Shown piece by piece: positions 34,559 through 46,889 of a stretch of 64,000 nt of DNA. The translations under genes and the position numbers were made by a program. Positions within the stretch are counted from its first letter, which is position 1. Each line of letters starts with the position of its first letter. Origin of the DNA: Bidens hawaiensis (taxonomy: Eukaryota > Streptophyta > Magnoliopsida > Asterales > Asteraceae); the NCBI GenBank assembly GCA_021521415.1, contig JAIQDT010000296.1, forward strand, positions 372,001-436,000, read 5' to 3'. Under the pieces are notes generated by a model, which worked only from the letters and a program-made list of their open reading frames with translations, searched no databases and was not told where the DNA came from.

Positions 34559-35071
34559 ACTAAATGGATTTAACTTTAAGAGAAGCAACCAAGGAGCAGC
34601 TGAAGTTGAGATGAATGAACAAGAAGCTGCAGTTGAAGTTTCTAATGAAGGTCCAAGTGATTTGGAGAGTGAACCCATTCAAAGTCAGCAACCTGCTTAG
34701 CCTGAAGGGACAAATCAATTTAAAGACAGGTTTTAGTCTTTATTTGACTCTCCACAAATTGGGTCAAATGAAGCATCATCATCTGAGATTAATCAAATTC
34801 AAGAAGTTGGTGAAAGTCAAGAAAGAATTGAAAGTGAAACTGCTGAGTTCAATATAACCAATCTTGAGACAGAAGTGTCTACACAACAATTTGTGCAGAC
34901 CACCTCTGTTGAAAGAAATCACCTTGCAGATAATATCATAGGAGACTTGCATGAGAGAGTGACTAGAAGCTCTACTGAAAGGCAAACATCTGCCTGTATG
35001 CTTGCTTTCTATCCCAAGTTGAACCAAAGAACATCAATTAAGCTTTAAAGGACAACAACTGGGTAGAAGCT
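34559..35071 (+). other. Element C integrase-RT linker, degraded
   Basis: Glu/Ser-rich linker with several stops and shifted short frames. No domain seen, which is normal for this region of Copia pol. Confidence 0.6.
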
Positions 35072-36062
35072 ATGCAGGAAGAGTTAGCTCAATTCAGAGA
35101 CTTACATGTATGGGACTTAGTTGACAAGCCCAGAGGCAAGTATGCTATTGGAACCAAATGGGTGTTTAGAAACAAGAAAGATGAGAGGGGAATAGTGATA
35201 AAAAACAAAGCAAGATTGGTGGCTCTAGGATGCTTACAAGAAGAGGGAGTTAACTTTGAAGAAGTCTTTGCTCTAGTTGCAAGACTAGAGGCTATCAGGA
35301 TCTTTCTAGCATATGCAGCATCAATGAACATTAAAGTCTATCCACTTGATGTGAAGTCTGCATTCTTAAATGGAAAGATTTATGAGGAAGTTTATGTCAC
35401 TAAAACTCCAGGATTTGAAGATCCAGTTCATCCCAACAAGGTCTACAAACTTAGCAAAGAATTGTATGGACTGCATCAAGCACCAAGGGCCTGGTATGAT
35501 GAGTTGTCAGACCATCTGTTGGACAATGCCTTCTGCGGAGGAGCTATTAACAAGACCCTGTTCTACAAAAAATGGGAACAAGGATCTGCTACTGTTGCAA
35601 GAGTATGTGGATGACATTATCTTTGGCTCTATAAATGAACAAATGTGCAAGGAGTTTGAGCAAGTGATGAAATCCAAGTACAAGATAAGCTCAATGGGGG
35701 AAATGAATTTCTTCCTTGGACTTCAGGTGCAACAGAAAGCTGATGGAATTTTTATTAACCGATCAAAGTATGTTCAAGAGATTCTTAACAAGTTCAAGTG
35801 CCAAGACTTCAAGACAGTGTTTACACCAATGGACATACATAAGAAAATGGTACCTGATGAGAAGGGGGAGCCAGTGGACCAGCATGAATATAGGGCCAAG
35901 ATAGGATCACTGATGTATCTTACAGCATCTAGGCCAGATATTATATTTGCTATGTGTGTCTGTGCCAGATTCCAAGCTAACTCCAAGGTCTCACATATGC
36001 TAGCAGTTAAGAGGATCTTCAGATACCTAAAAGGAAAACCAGATTTGGGGATTGGTATCTAA
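35072..36062 (+). pseudogene. pol: Element C reverse transcriptase
   Basis: [42 protein letters not shown] and [15 protein letters not shown] in 35072-35560. A one-base shift near 35570 moves the YVDDIIFGS active site into the 35370-36062 frame, followed by MNFFLGLQVQQ, YRAKIGSLMYLTASRPDI and AVKRIFRYLKG. YVDD itself is intact. Confidence 0.9.
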
Positions 36063-36553
36063 AGAACCCTTCCTTTGACTTTATTGCCTACACAAATAGT
36101 GACTATGATGGTTGCAACATGAGTAGAAAATCAACTTCAGGAGGATGCCAGTTTCTAGGGAATAGGCTGGTGTCTTGGCAATGCAAGAAGCAGACTACAG
36201 TGTCCATCTCCACTGCTGAAGCTGAGTACATTGCTGCTTCTGCCTGCTATGCAAAGGTTCTATGGATTCAGAATCAACTGCTAGATTATGGTCTGAATTT
36301 CTTATTTACTCCAATTTTAATTGATAATACAGCTGCTATGTTCATTGTTAAGAATCCAATCCAACATTCTAAGACTAAGCACATTGAGATTAGATATCAT
36401 TTTATTAGGGACTGTCAGGAAAAAGGCTTAATAGAAATGAAAAGGGTAGATACATCTGATAATCTGGCTGATTTATTCACCAAACCTTTAGATAAAACCA
36501 TGTTTCATTTTCTGTTAAAATGCCTAGGAATGATAAATGCTGATGAAGTTTGA
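36063..36553 (+). pseudogene. pol: Element C RNase H
   Basis: KSTSGGCQFLGNRLVSWQCK, STAEAEYIAASACY, IDNTAAMFIVKNPIQHSKTK and DNLADLFTKPLDK. Acidic residues that are changed in element A are kept here. Ends TGA at 36551. Confidence 0.9.
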
Positions 36554-36769
36554 TTAAGGATGTGTGCTTGAGTGAGGTGCTTACTGATTATCTTTGTTAC
36601 TCACTTTGAATGTTTTCAAGATGATTTGCTATGCTTAACTGATCATTCTAATTGCATGAATCATGTATGTGACTGTTTTTGTATGAAAAATTTGTTATAA
36701 TTGTTAAGTACAGCTTTCAGTACTTTGATCTGTGCCTGAATGATGTATTTTTGTGGATTTAAGTACTTC

Positions 36770-37090
36770 GAGCATGAATCTGTGCTTGATACTATGCTTG
36801 ATGCTTCTCGAGCACAAGCAGTGGTACTCGTAAGACTTTTCTAAGTCTTTCGAGCACAGATGTCATAGCTCAGTGGCTCGAGCATAGTTTCTTTCCTTGA
36901 AAAACTTTTTAAGTATTTCGAGCATGACTCTGTGTTTAATGGTGTGTTTGATGTCTTCGAGTACAAATAAACCATACTTGAGATCTCTCAAGTAATTCGA
37001 GCATAAATGATATGTTATTGCTTGTCGAGCATGGACATGTGTTCTGGAAAACTTTCTAAGTATTCCAAGGTCAAGTCTACTGCTCGAGCA
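36770..37090 (+). repeat. TCGAGCA motif array 1 of element C spacer
   Basis: GAGCA or CG-containing core at 36770, 36810, 36830, 36852, 36880, 36920, 36959, 36980, 36999, 37027 and 37086. Many intervals are 19-22 or 39-40. Often preceded by TAAGTATTT. Confidence 0.75.
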
Positions 37091-37610
37091 CACAGTTAAG
37101 TCCTTCAAGCACAAGCACTGAAATGATAGATTTTAAGGTTGCTCAATAGACTTTCGAGTATGCTCGATGAATTTTTGAGCATGCTCAACAGACTTATGTG
37201 TTAATTTGAATGTTCTATGCTGTCTGAATGAATCTGTTTGATATTGTTGAAGTGTGTGTGCTTGTTAATTGTGCTTAACTGACAATCACTGTTTTTCAAA
37301 ATCAAAGCTTAAAATGAATTTTCAAAAGAAATGGTTTTGAGAATGTGAAATGTTTTTAACTAAGCAGCACTGTTTTTGGTGATCTCATAAGAGATATGAT
37401 AAGATTATTCAGTTATAAACTTTATAGAAGCTTAAAAGTTTTTGGATAGAAATTGCATCCAATCTTATGGGAAATGATAGTATATTGCCTAAAATCTCTA
37501 ACCAATGGAATATAGGCTTTAAGAATTTCTATTCAGAAAATTGACAATTTGCTTTGAGTATCGTTTCATGAATGTCACATGAGTGATACAAACATTATAA
37601 AATTTCTAAG

Positions 37611-38345
37611 TCTGATGTGGTGACTCATTTGAAGACCAAGGTACGTTTCCTTGCATATCTCTCTGAATGATAGGCAGAAAGACAATTATCCAATCATACA
37701 CGAGCCTGTTGGTGTTTTGGTCACAAAAATCATTTAGTATCCGAGCAGATATAAAAGTATAAATAATTAAAAGCTTGTCAAGAAGAAAAAGAAAGAGGAA
37801 AAATATAAAAAAAAATTTCCTCAAAATAGTATATTAAATAATAATATATCATGACTTAAGGGGCACTAAGGGAATTATAGGGGTGGGGCATTCAAATACG
37901 TCCTAAATACCCAGAATGTAAGGCTTGTAAGTCCAGATGGCATGTAAGTCCAACGTTCAACCTTATAGTCTGATATCTATATATAAGTTTCTAAATAAAC
38001 TGCTCATAAAAACAAATTTTGACCAAGGCATCAGGAGGTTGAAGTCAAATTGGGGTGATTGGAGAAAGCTAGATATGCTTTGAGAAGAGATAAGGAACAA
38101 CCTGAAATCCAAAATGTAACCATTCTTCACTTTAGCTTTAATTGAACTTTAAGTATATCACAACTGTCATGATAATCATGCTAAGTGCAATTACTTACTG
38201 TCAACCTAACTTAAATTGTAATAAGGCTTACTATGATATGGTGTGAAAGCTTTAAACAATCTGATCCCATGTTGAGATCTTTCTATGAAAATGTTTTCAA
38301 AAGAATATTCAGCTGAAATTTGATCTCTTATTTCACCTTAAACAA
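37611..38345 (+). other. Conserved non-coding block of element C
   Basis: Aligns in order with the reverse complement of about 4195-3550 in element A. 37917-37965 is identical over 49 bases (about 90 of 97 over a wider stretch by hand count). GTAAGT at 37927-37932 and 37944-37949. Confidence 0.85.
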
Positions 38346-38490
38346 ATTGCTTAGGTCAGCTCACTATTATGAAATGGTTATCTTATATGCAAATTTGCAA
38401 TTTGAGCAGAGGACATGAGTGATCATGTCCAAATTTTGTGACATAAGATTGGTGATTTCAAATCTAAACTGAAAATCATTTAAGTGTTTC

Positions 38491-39090
38491 GAGCAAAGAA
38501 ACTTTGCTTTCTTGTGTGATAACATTATTTCGAGTATGCTATATGACTTGTATGATTCATCTATGTATTTTGAGCATGCATCTTACTTTCGAGCACCTGC
38601 AATGATATGAAAATTGTTGTTATGTGTTTCGCGCATGATTTCATGATAATTATCAGACCTAAGTCTTCGAGCACAAACAAATGACAGGTAGAAAACATTT
38701 AAGTATTTCGAGCATAGAAGTGTGCTAGACACTTAGGTATGAGGGTTCGAGCTTAAGAACTTAATGGATCAATTTGTCAAGTAGTTCGAGCAAACTTGTA
38801 TGCTAGACCCTTAGATTGTGTGTTTGAGTACAGGCATAGGAAGGATTCAATCTGCTAAGGCTTTCGAGCATTATGGTACATCGAGCACATTGAGCTGTAG
38901 TAATCTAAGTGAGTCGAGCAAGGGTTACAACACTTCTAAGAGGGTGTATCTCAAGCATATGTTATGGTCATGATAGATTTCTAAGTGTCTCGAGCATGAT
39001 GCATAGTCGAGCAGGGTTAGATTACAGGTTTGTCTCAGGCATACATATTTGAGTAAAGTTAAGTCTATTCGAGCACACTGTCTCGAGTAT
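38491..39090 (+). repeat. TCGAGCA motif array 2 of element C spacer
   Basis: Core at 38491, 38532, 38572, 38591, 38631, 38669, 38710, 38749, 38788, 38826, 38866, 38883, 38916, 38953, 38992 and 39009. Most intervals are 38-41 or 17-20. Linkers vary. Confidence 0.8.
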
Positions 39091-39277
39091 ACTAGTGCTC
39101 AAGAGCATTATATTCCAAGTACGTCAAGCAAGGATTATACTATGTACTCGAGTACAGTGGAAGACAGCTGTTCATTTGGCTGTATGCTTGAGCAAGGAGG
39201 TACATTAAATTTGAATTAAATGACAACTGTCATGCACTAGACGACAAAAGGAGGTACTGTACTACCCAAACGTTAGG

Positions 39278-39285
39278 TATAAAAG
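39278..39285 (+). promoter_or_regulatory. Possible internal TATA box before ORF3 (element C)
   Basis: GGTATAAAAGGGGG, followed by a pyrimidine-rich stretch (39309-39330) that could hold a start site. 363 bases before the ORF3 ATG. Inference. Confidence 0.4.
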
Positions 39286-39626
39286 GGGGACTTAGAAACT
39301 TTTTCACATATTTCTTTTTCTTTCTCTTAAACCTAGATGCAAACCCCTCTTACTCGTGCTTTTCCTGCTTACTCGAATACTCCTTTACTTGCTCAATTAT
39401 ACTTCGAATTCAACCATTAGCTATGTTTTGACTTCGGTAAGACATCGTTATTCGATAATCGTCACACCGATTTTGAAATTAGGGTTTCTAATTGACTTAC
39501 AGACTAATTGTTTACTTGTTTTTGCAGGTACACATATTACTATGGAACAGGTTATTGAAGAAGCTATTATCATCTAACTATCCTCGAATAATAGTTCTGC
39601 AACTTTGTGTACTGACATATCTTCTT

Positions 39627-39640
39627 ATTTTGCAGAACTG
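39627..39640 (+). promoter_or_regulatory. Splice-acceptor-like site before ORF3 ATG
   Basis: CTTATTTTGCAG ends at 39635, five bases before ATG 39641. A second TTTTTGCAG lies near 39527 and a donor-like GGTAAGAC near 39436. Element A has TTTGTTGCAG two bases before its ORF3 ATG. Confidence 0.5.
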
Positions 39641-40365
39641 ATGGCCATAAAATTTGAGAAGAGGCACAATATGTGCGCTCAGTTGGATCTTGACGATGAT
39701 AACAGTGATTTGGAGCTAATGATCACTTTTCTAAGGAACTCCAACCTAAGAGTAGCTCTTACCGAAAGCCCTACAATTTATAAGAACCATATTTCGGACT
39801 TTTGGGGCTCAGCTACTTATGTGAATGGTATTAACGAGAAAAGGACTGAGGCATCTGTCCTAAATCATGACATTGAGATCACGAAAGCTTCAATAAGAGC
39901 TGCATTGGACCTGAACGACAATATTGATGCTCAACCTTCTTATTCAACGCCAAGATTATTAAGAGTCTTTCAAGAGACTATGGGTTACCAAGGCAGTGTG
40001 AAGGAGGGACAGTTCCAAAAGGGAAGTTTTCCACTGATATACCGTTTCCTGATCCATCATATCATCCAGTCCTTATCTCCAAGGAGAGGGACTTGGACAC
40101 TACTGAGCAGAGAGCTTGGGACTCTCACTGTGGTGATCTTATACCAACAGCCTTTCAATATATCAAGATTCATCTTTCAAGGATTGGTGTCAAATGTTGA
40201 GAAAGAAGTAAATCAGAGGTTTCCAATGTACCCTTGATTTCTGCAGATTTTGATAAACATATCATTACCGGATCTTCAAAGAACAGGAGAGGTGTTGAGG
40301 TTACAAGATCCCAATATCTGCAAGAGAATGAAAGATGCTAAGAGTAAATTTGAAGAAAATAATGA
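39641..40365 (+). pseudogene. Element C ORF3, N-terminal conserved domain
   Basis: ATG at 39641 (MAIKFEKRHNMCAQLDLDDD) chosen because it aligns with MADQAPLKF of element A; an in-frame ATG exists at 39605. Motifs: YKNHISDFWGSATYV, IEITKASIRAALDL, SFPLIYRFLIHHIIQSLSP, FNISRFIFQGLVSNVEK and MYP. TGA at 40235-40237 replaces the codon after MYP, and the frame continues with FLQIL. The frame shifts near 40360 into the acidic part. Function unknown. Confidence 0.75.
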
Positions 40366-43300
40366 TTGGATGTTCTCCCATGGTTGCTTGTGCCAGCTCT
40401 AGGTGCTATTGATGTGCCTAGAACCCCTGGAAACAATGATAATGAAGATGATGATGATGTAGATGATGATGGTGGAAATGATGATAGTGATCAGAATGAT
40501 GGAGGGGACAATGGTCCAGATGGGGATAATGCTATGGTTGTAGGTAATAATGATAATACTCAAGATGTGGTTGTTGGTGATATGTCTATGATTGACCAGA
40601 CTACTCATGAAGGAGATAATGCAAAGTTGGGAATTAATGATGAAACTGATGAGCCGGTTGAGGGTCCAAGCAACATAGCTACTGAGACTATAGATGATGA
40701 TGTATTTGTAGCAAATGTAATATTAGATGTTGCTGATACCATACATAAGATCACTCCACCAAATTCACCACCTCCTGAGGTGTACAATGATGACACTGAT
40801 TCTGTTGAAGTTGATGATGACAATGACAACATCTTTTCCTCACCTGCTACCATTAAACCAGCCTTATCTGACAATGAATCACTTCATGACACACATATCC
40901 CTTCACCACCAACATCCCCATTAACTGTACCTATCACTACCTCAACACCTGTTTCCCAACCAGCCCAACCAGTACACGATACACATACTCCAACACCACC
41001 ATCCTCCCTAGTACAAGACCAACCTGCTACCACCATTGCTCAACCTACTCAATCTCAATCCATTAAAAAAGCTGAATCTGAACCCTTCTCCGAACCTGCC
41101 CCAAAGCCAACTCAAGAAACCCCACCTTCGAGCCCAAATCTCTATGAAATTATTGTTGAAAATGCAGAGCTTGAGTTTGAAAACATCATGTTGAAAGAAA
41201 GGAATGCGGTGTTAGAAACAAGAAACCGGGTGTTGGAGGCTGCACTGAATGAGGCTTTATTGAAAATTCAAACCCTAGAGGGGCACTCTGAGGTTGAGAA
41301 GACCTCAGATGCACCAAAACAGGGGGAGAATTATGAAGATGCAAAGGGTGAAGATGCAGAGGGCCTGAAGATAATTGAAGATTTGTATGCCAGTACTGAT
41401 GAAGAGGTTGTAGAAGTTGGAACATTAAATGCACTAAACATGATAAATCAAGAATATAAGGATGAAGATTCTGAAGTTGAGGGGGAGGTAGAAGGAAAGG
41501 ATGCAGATATGGAAGAAGAGACCCCCTAGCAAATTGCCCAACGACAGATCAAAGGCAAAGGCGTGGCTCTATCTGAAGAAGACCTTCAACCTATTCTAAC
41601 CCATAAAGATAAATCTGGCGATGAGATCCTAGAAAAGGATAATGTGATTGATCCTGACATTGCAGAGGTGGAATCCGTCAAAATAGCTATTAGACTGATA
41701 AATGAAAAGCTGAACTCAATAAATCAAGAAGATGAGGAGGAAATTCCACAAGATGTGCTTAAGCACTGATCAAAATGAAGGAGAAGGAAGAGGAGGATGA
41801 GAGAATGAGGAAGGAGGCAGATGATGCCATTAAAGCTACATTGGAAGCATTAAATGCAAAACAAAATGATGATACACAAGAGCATGTACAAACTAAGCCA
41901 GTGGTAACTAAGACTGAGAAAACTGAATAGGAGCCCACACAATCTCAGCCAATCATATCTAAACCAGCGATAACCGAACTTGAAAATGAAGAATCTGAAC
42001 CCAAAACACCCAAGGAACAAGAGCCGGTTTAGGTCCAGTCAATCAAGAAGAGGATGAAACTATTGAAATATCTGCCAGCTCAATGGTGAAACTGGTTATA
42101 ATGAAGGATCTGATAGACATTCTGAACAAACCAGAAGGGCGCATCCTGAGATAATAATGGCTGCTATAAAGGCACGGAGAGATTTTATTGACATGAGCAA
42201 AGAAAGAGAACTAGTGGTTGAAGAACCAGTTGAAACCACTGAACCTGTTGTTAATGAAGTTGCTTAAGAGAATGATGATATTCCGGTGAAAGAGCCAGTA
42301 GCTGAAGAGATAAACGTTGATGTGCCAGCAACTGAAACTGCTGAGCCTATAATCACAGAAACTGTTGGCGATGAAGTGGAGAAGACAGTAAACGAATAAC
42401 CAATTGTCACTGAGCCAACAGAACCACAGACTGAGGCTGAAGGGGGAGTGAAGAGGAAAGAAACATCTGAGGTTGAACCTCCTAAAGCTAAGAGACAAAA
42501 ATCAGTCTATAAGAGAAGACTGAAGAAATCCAAATTTGTATTCAAATCCCCTGAAACTGAAACAGAAGAACCAATGATTGGGGCACTTCATAATTTAGAC
42601 GAAGAGTTTGATGAGAATGAGGATGAAGAGGGATCAAAGGATGTGGAGAAGGAAAATGAAAATAGAGCTTATTTGATAAGTCTTGACTATGATTTGAAAT
42701 ATCTACAAAGACTATCAAAAGAAGAAATAGCCAAAGAGGCTGAAGGGTGGAGAAAAAGGAAATCAAAACGAGACTTGTTGATAAAAGCTGGAAACAAATT
42801 TGCATTCCTAAACTTACAATCCTTTGATACTATTGACAAATCATATAAAAGAGCTCTTGGTGATGATATTGCAAAGTTTGTTGAAGAGGCAAACAAAAGA
42901 AAGAGAATAGATAATGATGCTGAGTATGAGTCTCTGAAGGCTAAACACAAGGATATTCAATTTCTGCAAGTCCATGGTTTTGAATACAACTCTCGGATCA
43001 AGCTTTCTCTAGAAGAATTAAAAAGAAAAGTGCAAGATGTAAAAGACTCTCATAAAAGTAAAAAGAGCTCTGCTGATGTTGAAAGAGAGAAGAAGCTGAA
43101 AGAGCAGATGGAGAAAGAGAGGATGGAGACTAAAACGAATAAAGCTGAGACTAAAGAATGGTTCCAAGATCCTTTGAGAGTTCATACTTTAAAGGAAATA
43201 GTGATGGGTAAAGGTATGACAGAAGAACAGTTCAACAACATGCCTCATGAACAACTCTTAGACATATACAATCAAGAGCAAATGTTATATATGGAAACGC

Positions 43301-44247
43301 AGAGAAGATTGGAAGAAGAGAAGAGAAAGATGGAGGAATTAGTTAGAGCTGAGATGCTGAGTGCCCTACACAAGAAAGGTGTGAGTATGGGAAGATTGAT
43401 AGTTCAAAATGATGAGACAATTAAAAGATGGTATGAAGAGGAGGGGCTTGATAAGACAAAGAAAACTCAACAAGGAAGCACAAGCCGAACACCCTTAAGG
43501 TCTGAGATTGTGAGGCCTGAGCAACCAAGGAATTTAAATCTGCCCACACATCTCTTCTATGATAAAAGATCCAAGACCTTAAGGGTTATCACTGAAGACA
43601 AAGAAGAAACATTAATCATCTTTAGAAATGATTTGAGAAACTTTTCAAAAGAATAGCTGAAGAGAATGGCCGAACTAGACTTATACGATAATCAAGATCG
43701 AAGACAACTGGCCGGACAACAAAGGAATGACCTCTCAAAATTCATTAAGGAACAATCTGAGAGAGGGTTTCCATTCCTAAGTCAAAAGAAAAGAATAATA
43801 CACAGTCAAGTTGAGAAAGAGAGAACGCGCAAAAGGATCAATGAAGTTCACACTCTTGAACTCTCTCTCTATGACGCTAGCAAAAAGAAGACCTAAGCAA
43901 GCAGCTCACATGGAAAAAGAAAGACTTTAAAGTAGTGCTTGGCTATGAGGCAGGAGATGAGAGAACCAAATTCAGTTGTGCAGCATAATGGAAGAATCAC
44001 TTTCATCACTTATAACCAGCACAACTACTCAATCTCTTTAAGAAATGAATCGGGTATAACCATAGCTGTGATCAGGTATGATGGGGATCTTCAATTCATG
44101 CATCCTCAAGATCTCTAAGATATAGTAGATACTGAGTTTCCAATTGACTCCTCTGACGCTGTGGAGCTTGATATGATTAAACAAAAAGCAGCCATTGTCA
44201 AACTGAAGAAAGAAAAATCTGACACAAGGAGCAGGAGGAGGAGATAG
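40366..44247 (+). pseudogene. Element C ORF3, acidic, coiled-coil and C-terminal parts
   Basis: 40366-41529 is one 387-codon frame: an Asp-rich N-terminal part (NEDDDDVDDDGGNDD), a Pro/Ser/Thr-rich middle and a coiled coil (NAELEFENIMLKERNAVLE). 41530-42447 is stop-rich Glu-rich linker. 42448-43656 is a 402-codon Lys/Glu coiled-coil region starting near a basic KAKRQKSVYKRRLKKSK patch (a possible nuclear signal). 43666-43896 and about 43960-44245 continue in shifted frames; the end has VIRYDGDLQFMHPQDL, comparable to RLQKGKGQYRFVDPRDLLKL in element A. Confidence 0.65.
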
Positions 44248-44464
44248 CAGAAAAGACACTTAATGATGATTATTTGATTTCTGTTTATCTTTGTAATTTT
44301 GTTTAAGTTGTATTTTAATGTAAAATTTTAATGAGTAATGCCCAAGAGGCAGAATTCCTATTTACGTAATGAAATGACATGTTCTTGAATGATATATCTT
44401 TGATGTCTGATACATGTGTAACTCTATGCAGGTATGTTTTGGTGCATCTGATCTTGTTCCAATC

Positions 44465-44475
44465 TAGGGGGAGAT
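44465..44475 (+). other. Polypurine tract of element C
   Basis: TAGGGGGAGAT directly before the 3' LTR TGTTGGG. Confidence 0.85.
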
Positions 44476-45505
44476 TGTTGGGTCGGATTTTCTATAAGGA
44501 AGATTGGAATCTTCTCAACCTCTTCAGAAAACGGCTAAGTATGGACTTCAAGCAAGCCTAGACGATCGAGCATGGTTTTACTACTTCGAGCAAGGTCTTC
44601 AGAACCTTTAGTGGTTGATTGTTCTAAGTGTTAAGGCTTCGAGCAAGCTACACTTCAACGAGCAAGAGTATTCTTCTATCGAGCATTGATTGCCAATCGA
44701 GCAAACAGCTTGATCATACATGTTTTAACCAAGTGTACGAGCACAGGATGGTCGAGCACATGAGGACAAGCATGGATGCAATAAGAAGATGTCATGTGAT
44801 CAAAGCAAGGACTTCGAGCATAGTTCAATTCCCCAAGCAAGATTTACATCCGAGCATGCTAAAGATTGATCAATAAGTGTAAGGACAAGACAAAAGACAT
44901 CAAGAAGAATGAGCTTGCTCGATGGACTAGTTCAAGCAAAGCAAGGATTGGTCAAGAGGAATGAAGCTTGCTGGAGGAGAATATCTTCACTGAAGATATT
45001 CTAAGTAAAGTATGCTCGAGGACATTCATTGAGCATACCTAGCATAGTGAGTCTGCTCGAGCAAGATTGTTACCTTGCTCGAGGACTCAACACTTGTATT
45101 TCTTTTTTCTTTCATTATGTAATGATTAGGAACTTCTAGAAGGAATGTCAGGGCTTATAAATAGGGTCCTAGGTTTCCATTTAGGGCTCTGATAACGACG
45201 CACACAATACGAGAAACATTCCAAAAGAATATTCTATTTGTTTCCTCATATAGCCGCCGCCGTCATACACGAAACCCTAGACATTCCTTTCACTGTTGTA
45301 TTAAATGATATATTAAATGCAGTGAATCTTTGTCTTTGATTGTGTTCTTATTGATTATTCATTATCGTTTCGTGTTCGCTATATCACACCTTTGTTCCCA
45401 CTTGTTGGATATCCTGATTCCGTCGGGATATTCAATAGGCCTTTGGGTTACAGAGTCTATTCTTGTCAATCTTTCTAAGGTTTCACCCGACTCACGGTCC
45501 AGACA
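44476..45505 (+). repeat. 3' LTR of element C (1030 bp)
   Basis: Matches 28861-29894 with a few percent differences and small indels. TATAAATA near 45156. Ends GGTCCAGACA before TSD CGTTA. Confidence 0.92.
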
Positions 45506-45510
45506 CGTTA

Positions 45511-46848
45511 GACGGCGCCAGTACGTCCCGTCGGATCCTCTCACTACGTGTATGCACTTGCGTTTGCGTAACTTCCACCATACAAGCAGTAAACACGTTG
45601 CACATAATTCACGTATAATCATAAACAACACGCAAGAATAATATTAACATGTACGATAAATGTGAATCGGTTTATAAATAAGTGCATAGCTAACGAAATA
45701 TAAACTTGTGACATGCTACACCCCAAAAATATTAAAAGCGTTAAAAAGGGGTTATGAAAAACCTACTAGTTAAGTTAAGCGAGTAAAAGCGAACGATACG
45801 TTTAAGTAAGCTGAACCGGACGAGTTTGGTTGGACAATTGACCCTATAAAATATTTCTAGGTTCAAATAGGATTTAAGGAAAACAAAATAAAACACAAGA
45901 TTTAGACAAATTTGATTGTCGGTTTAGTATTTATGCTTTTGAAAGAACTACATATAGTACCTTTATAATTGCTTATTTTTAGTCTTTTCGTTGAAAATCT
46001 ACAAGTGAGTTTATTTTAAATTATTTATAAAAGTTTGGGTTATAATAATTATTAGTCGAGTTATTAAGTCGGGCTTGTTTAAAAAAAAATCCTAAACGGG
46101 TATAAAATGAGTTTAAGCAAGTAGTTGGTTTTCGTTTAGACCTGAACTCAACTTTTTGTTTGAGTTCGTGTCTAAGATGACAAAAAATATTATTTTCAGA
46201 TTATGTGAAGAAAAGCATTTGGTTTTAAATGTTTAAGTAAAATATATAACTAAACCGAACCAAATAAGTGCAAAAACGAGCTGGGTTCGTTTTTTATGAA
46301 CAACCACTTATGACAAGTTGTATTCAACAAAGTATTTTATTTTAAACAAACCAAACACATTGTAAAACAACATATGACATACCCGGATTTGATGACAAAA
46401 ATAAAGAAAAAGAAAACTTGGGTTATTCACGGTTTGACTTTCAAAATCAAACTTGATAATAAAAACAATTCCTCATAATGAATTTGGAAGATGGAGAATG
46501 ACAAGTGAAAGCAAAAGAATGAGTGACTATTTATAAGAGAACAAAGTCAACAAAGATATAAAATAATTTGAATTTGGTCAAGCTAATTAATGCATTTTAA
46601 TTCTTTGAATTGACCATTGACTCAATTGATAGAATTGAAAACAAGGTATGAACGTTTGAACATGTTTATTACATTATTAAAAGTTTTTGACCAAAATTTA
46701 AATGGTGTAGGAGGATATTTTTCATCTTTAAAAAAAATTTAGCTTTAGGTAAAAAAAATATGTGGCATAACTAAATTAAAAGGATGAACTTTGGTTATGC
46801 ATCAATAAGGCTATTTATGTGATATTTGAATAAAGAAAAATCAAGAGT

Positions 46849-46889
<41 letters not shown>

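Larger units (their letters stand above)
36554..39640 (+). other. Element C pol-ORF3 non-coding spacer
   Basis: Three kilobases without coding. Two TCGAGCA arrays (36770-37090 and 38491-39090) flank the conserved block shared with element A (37611-38345). A TATA-like box (39278) and splice-like sites precede ORF3. Confidence 0.8.
28861..45505 (+). mobile_element. Element C: SIRE-like Ty1/Copia retrotransposon, 16.6 kb
   Basis: LTRs 28861-29894 and 44476-45505, TSD CGTTA (28856-28860, 45506-45510). Gag, linker, protease, integrase, RT, RNase H, 3-kb spacer, ORF3, PPT. Same layout as element A but diverged in protein. Many stops and frameshifts. Its size is at the upper end for Copia because of the spacer and ORF3. 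Confidence 0.93.

Noticed and set aside
40366..40600. Asp-rich stretch as a calcium-binding protein gene
   Set aside because: It is in frame context with ORF3 of element C and lacks EF-hand spacing.
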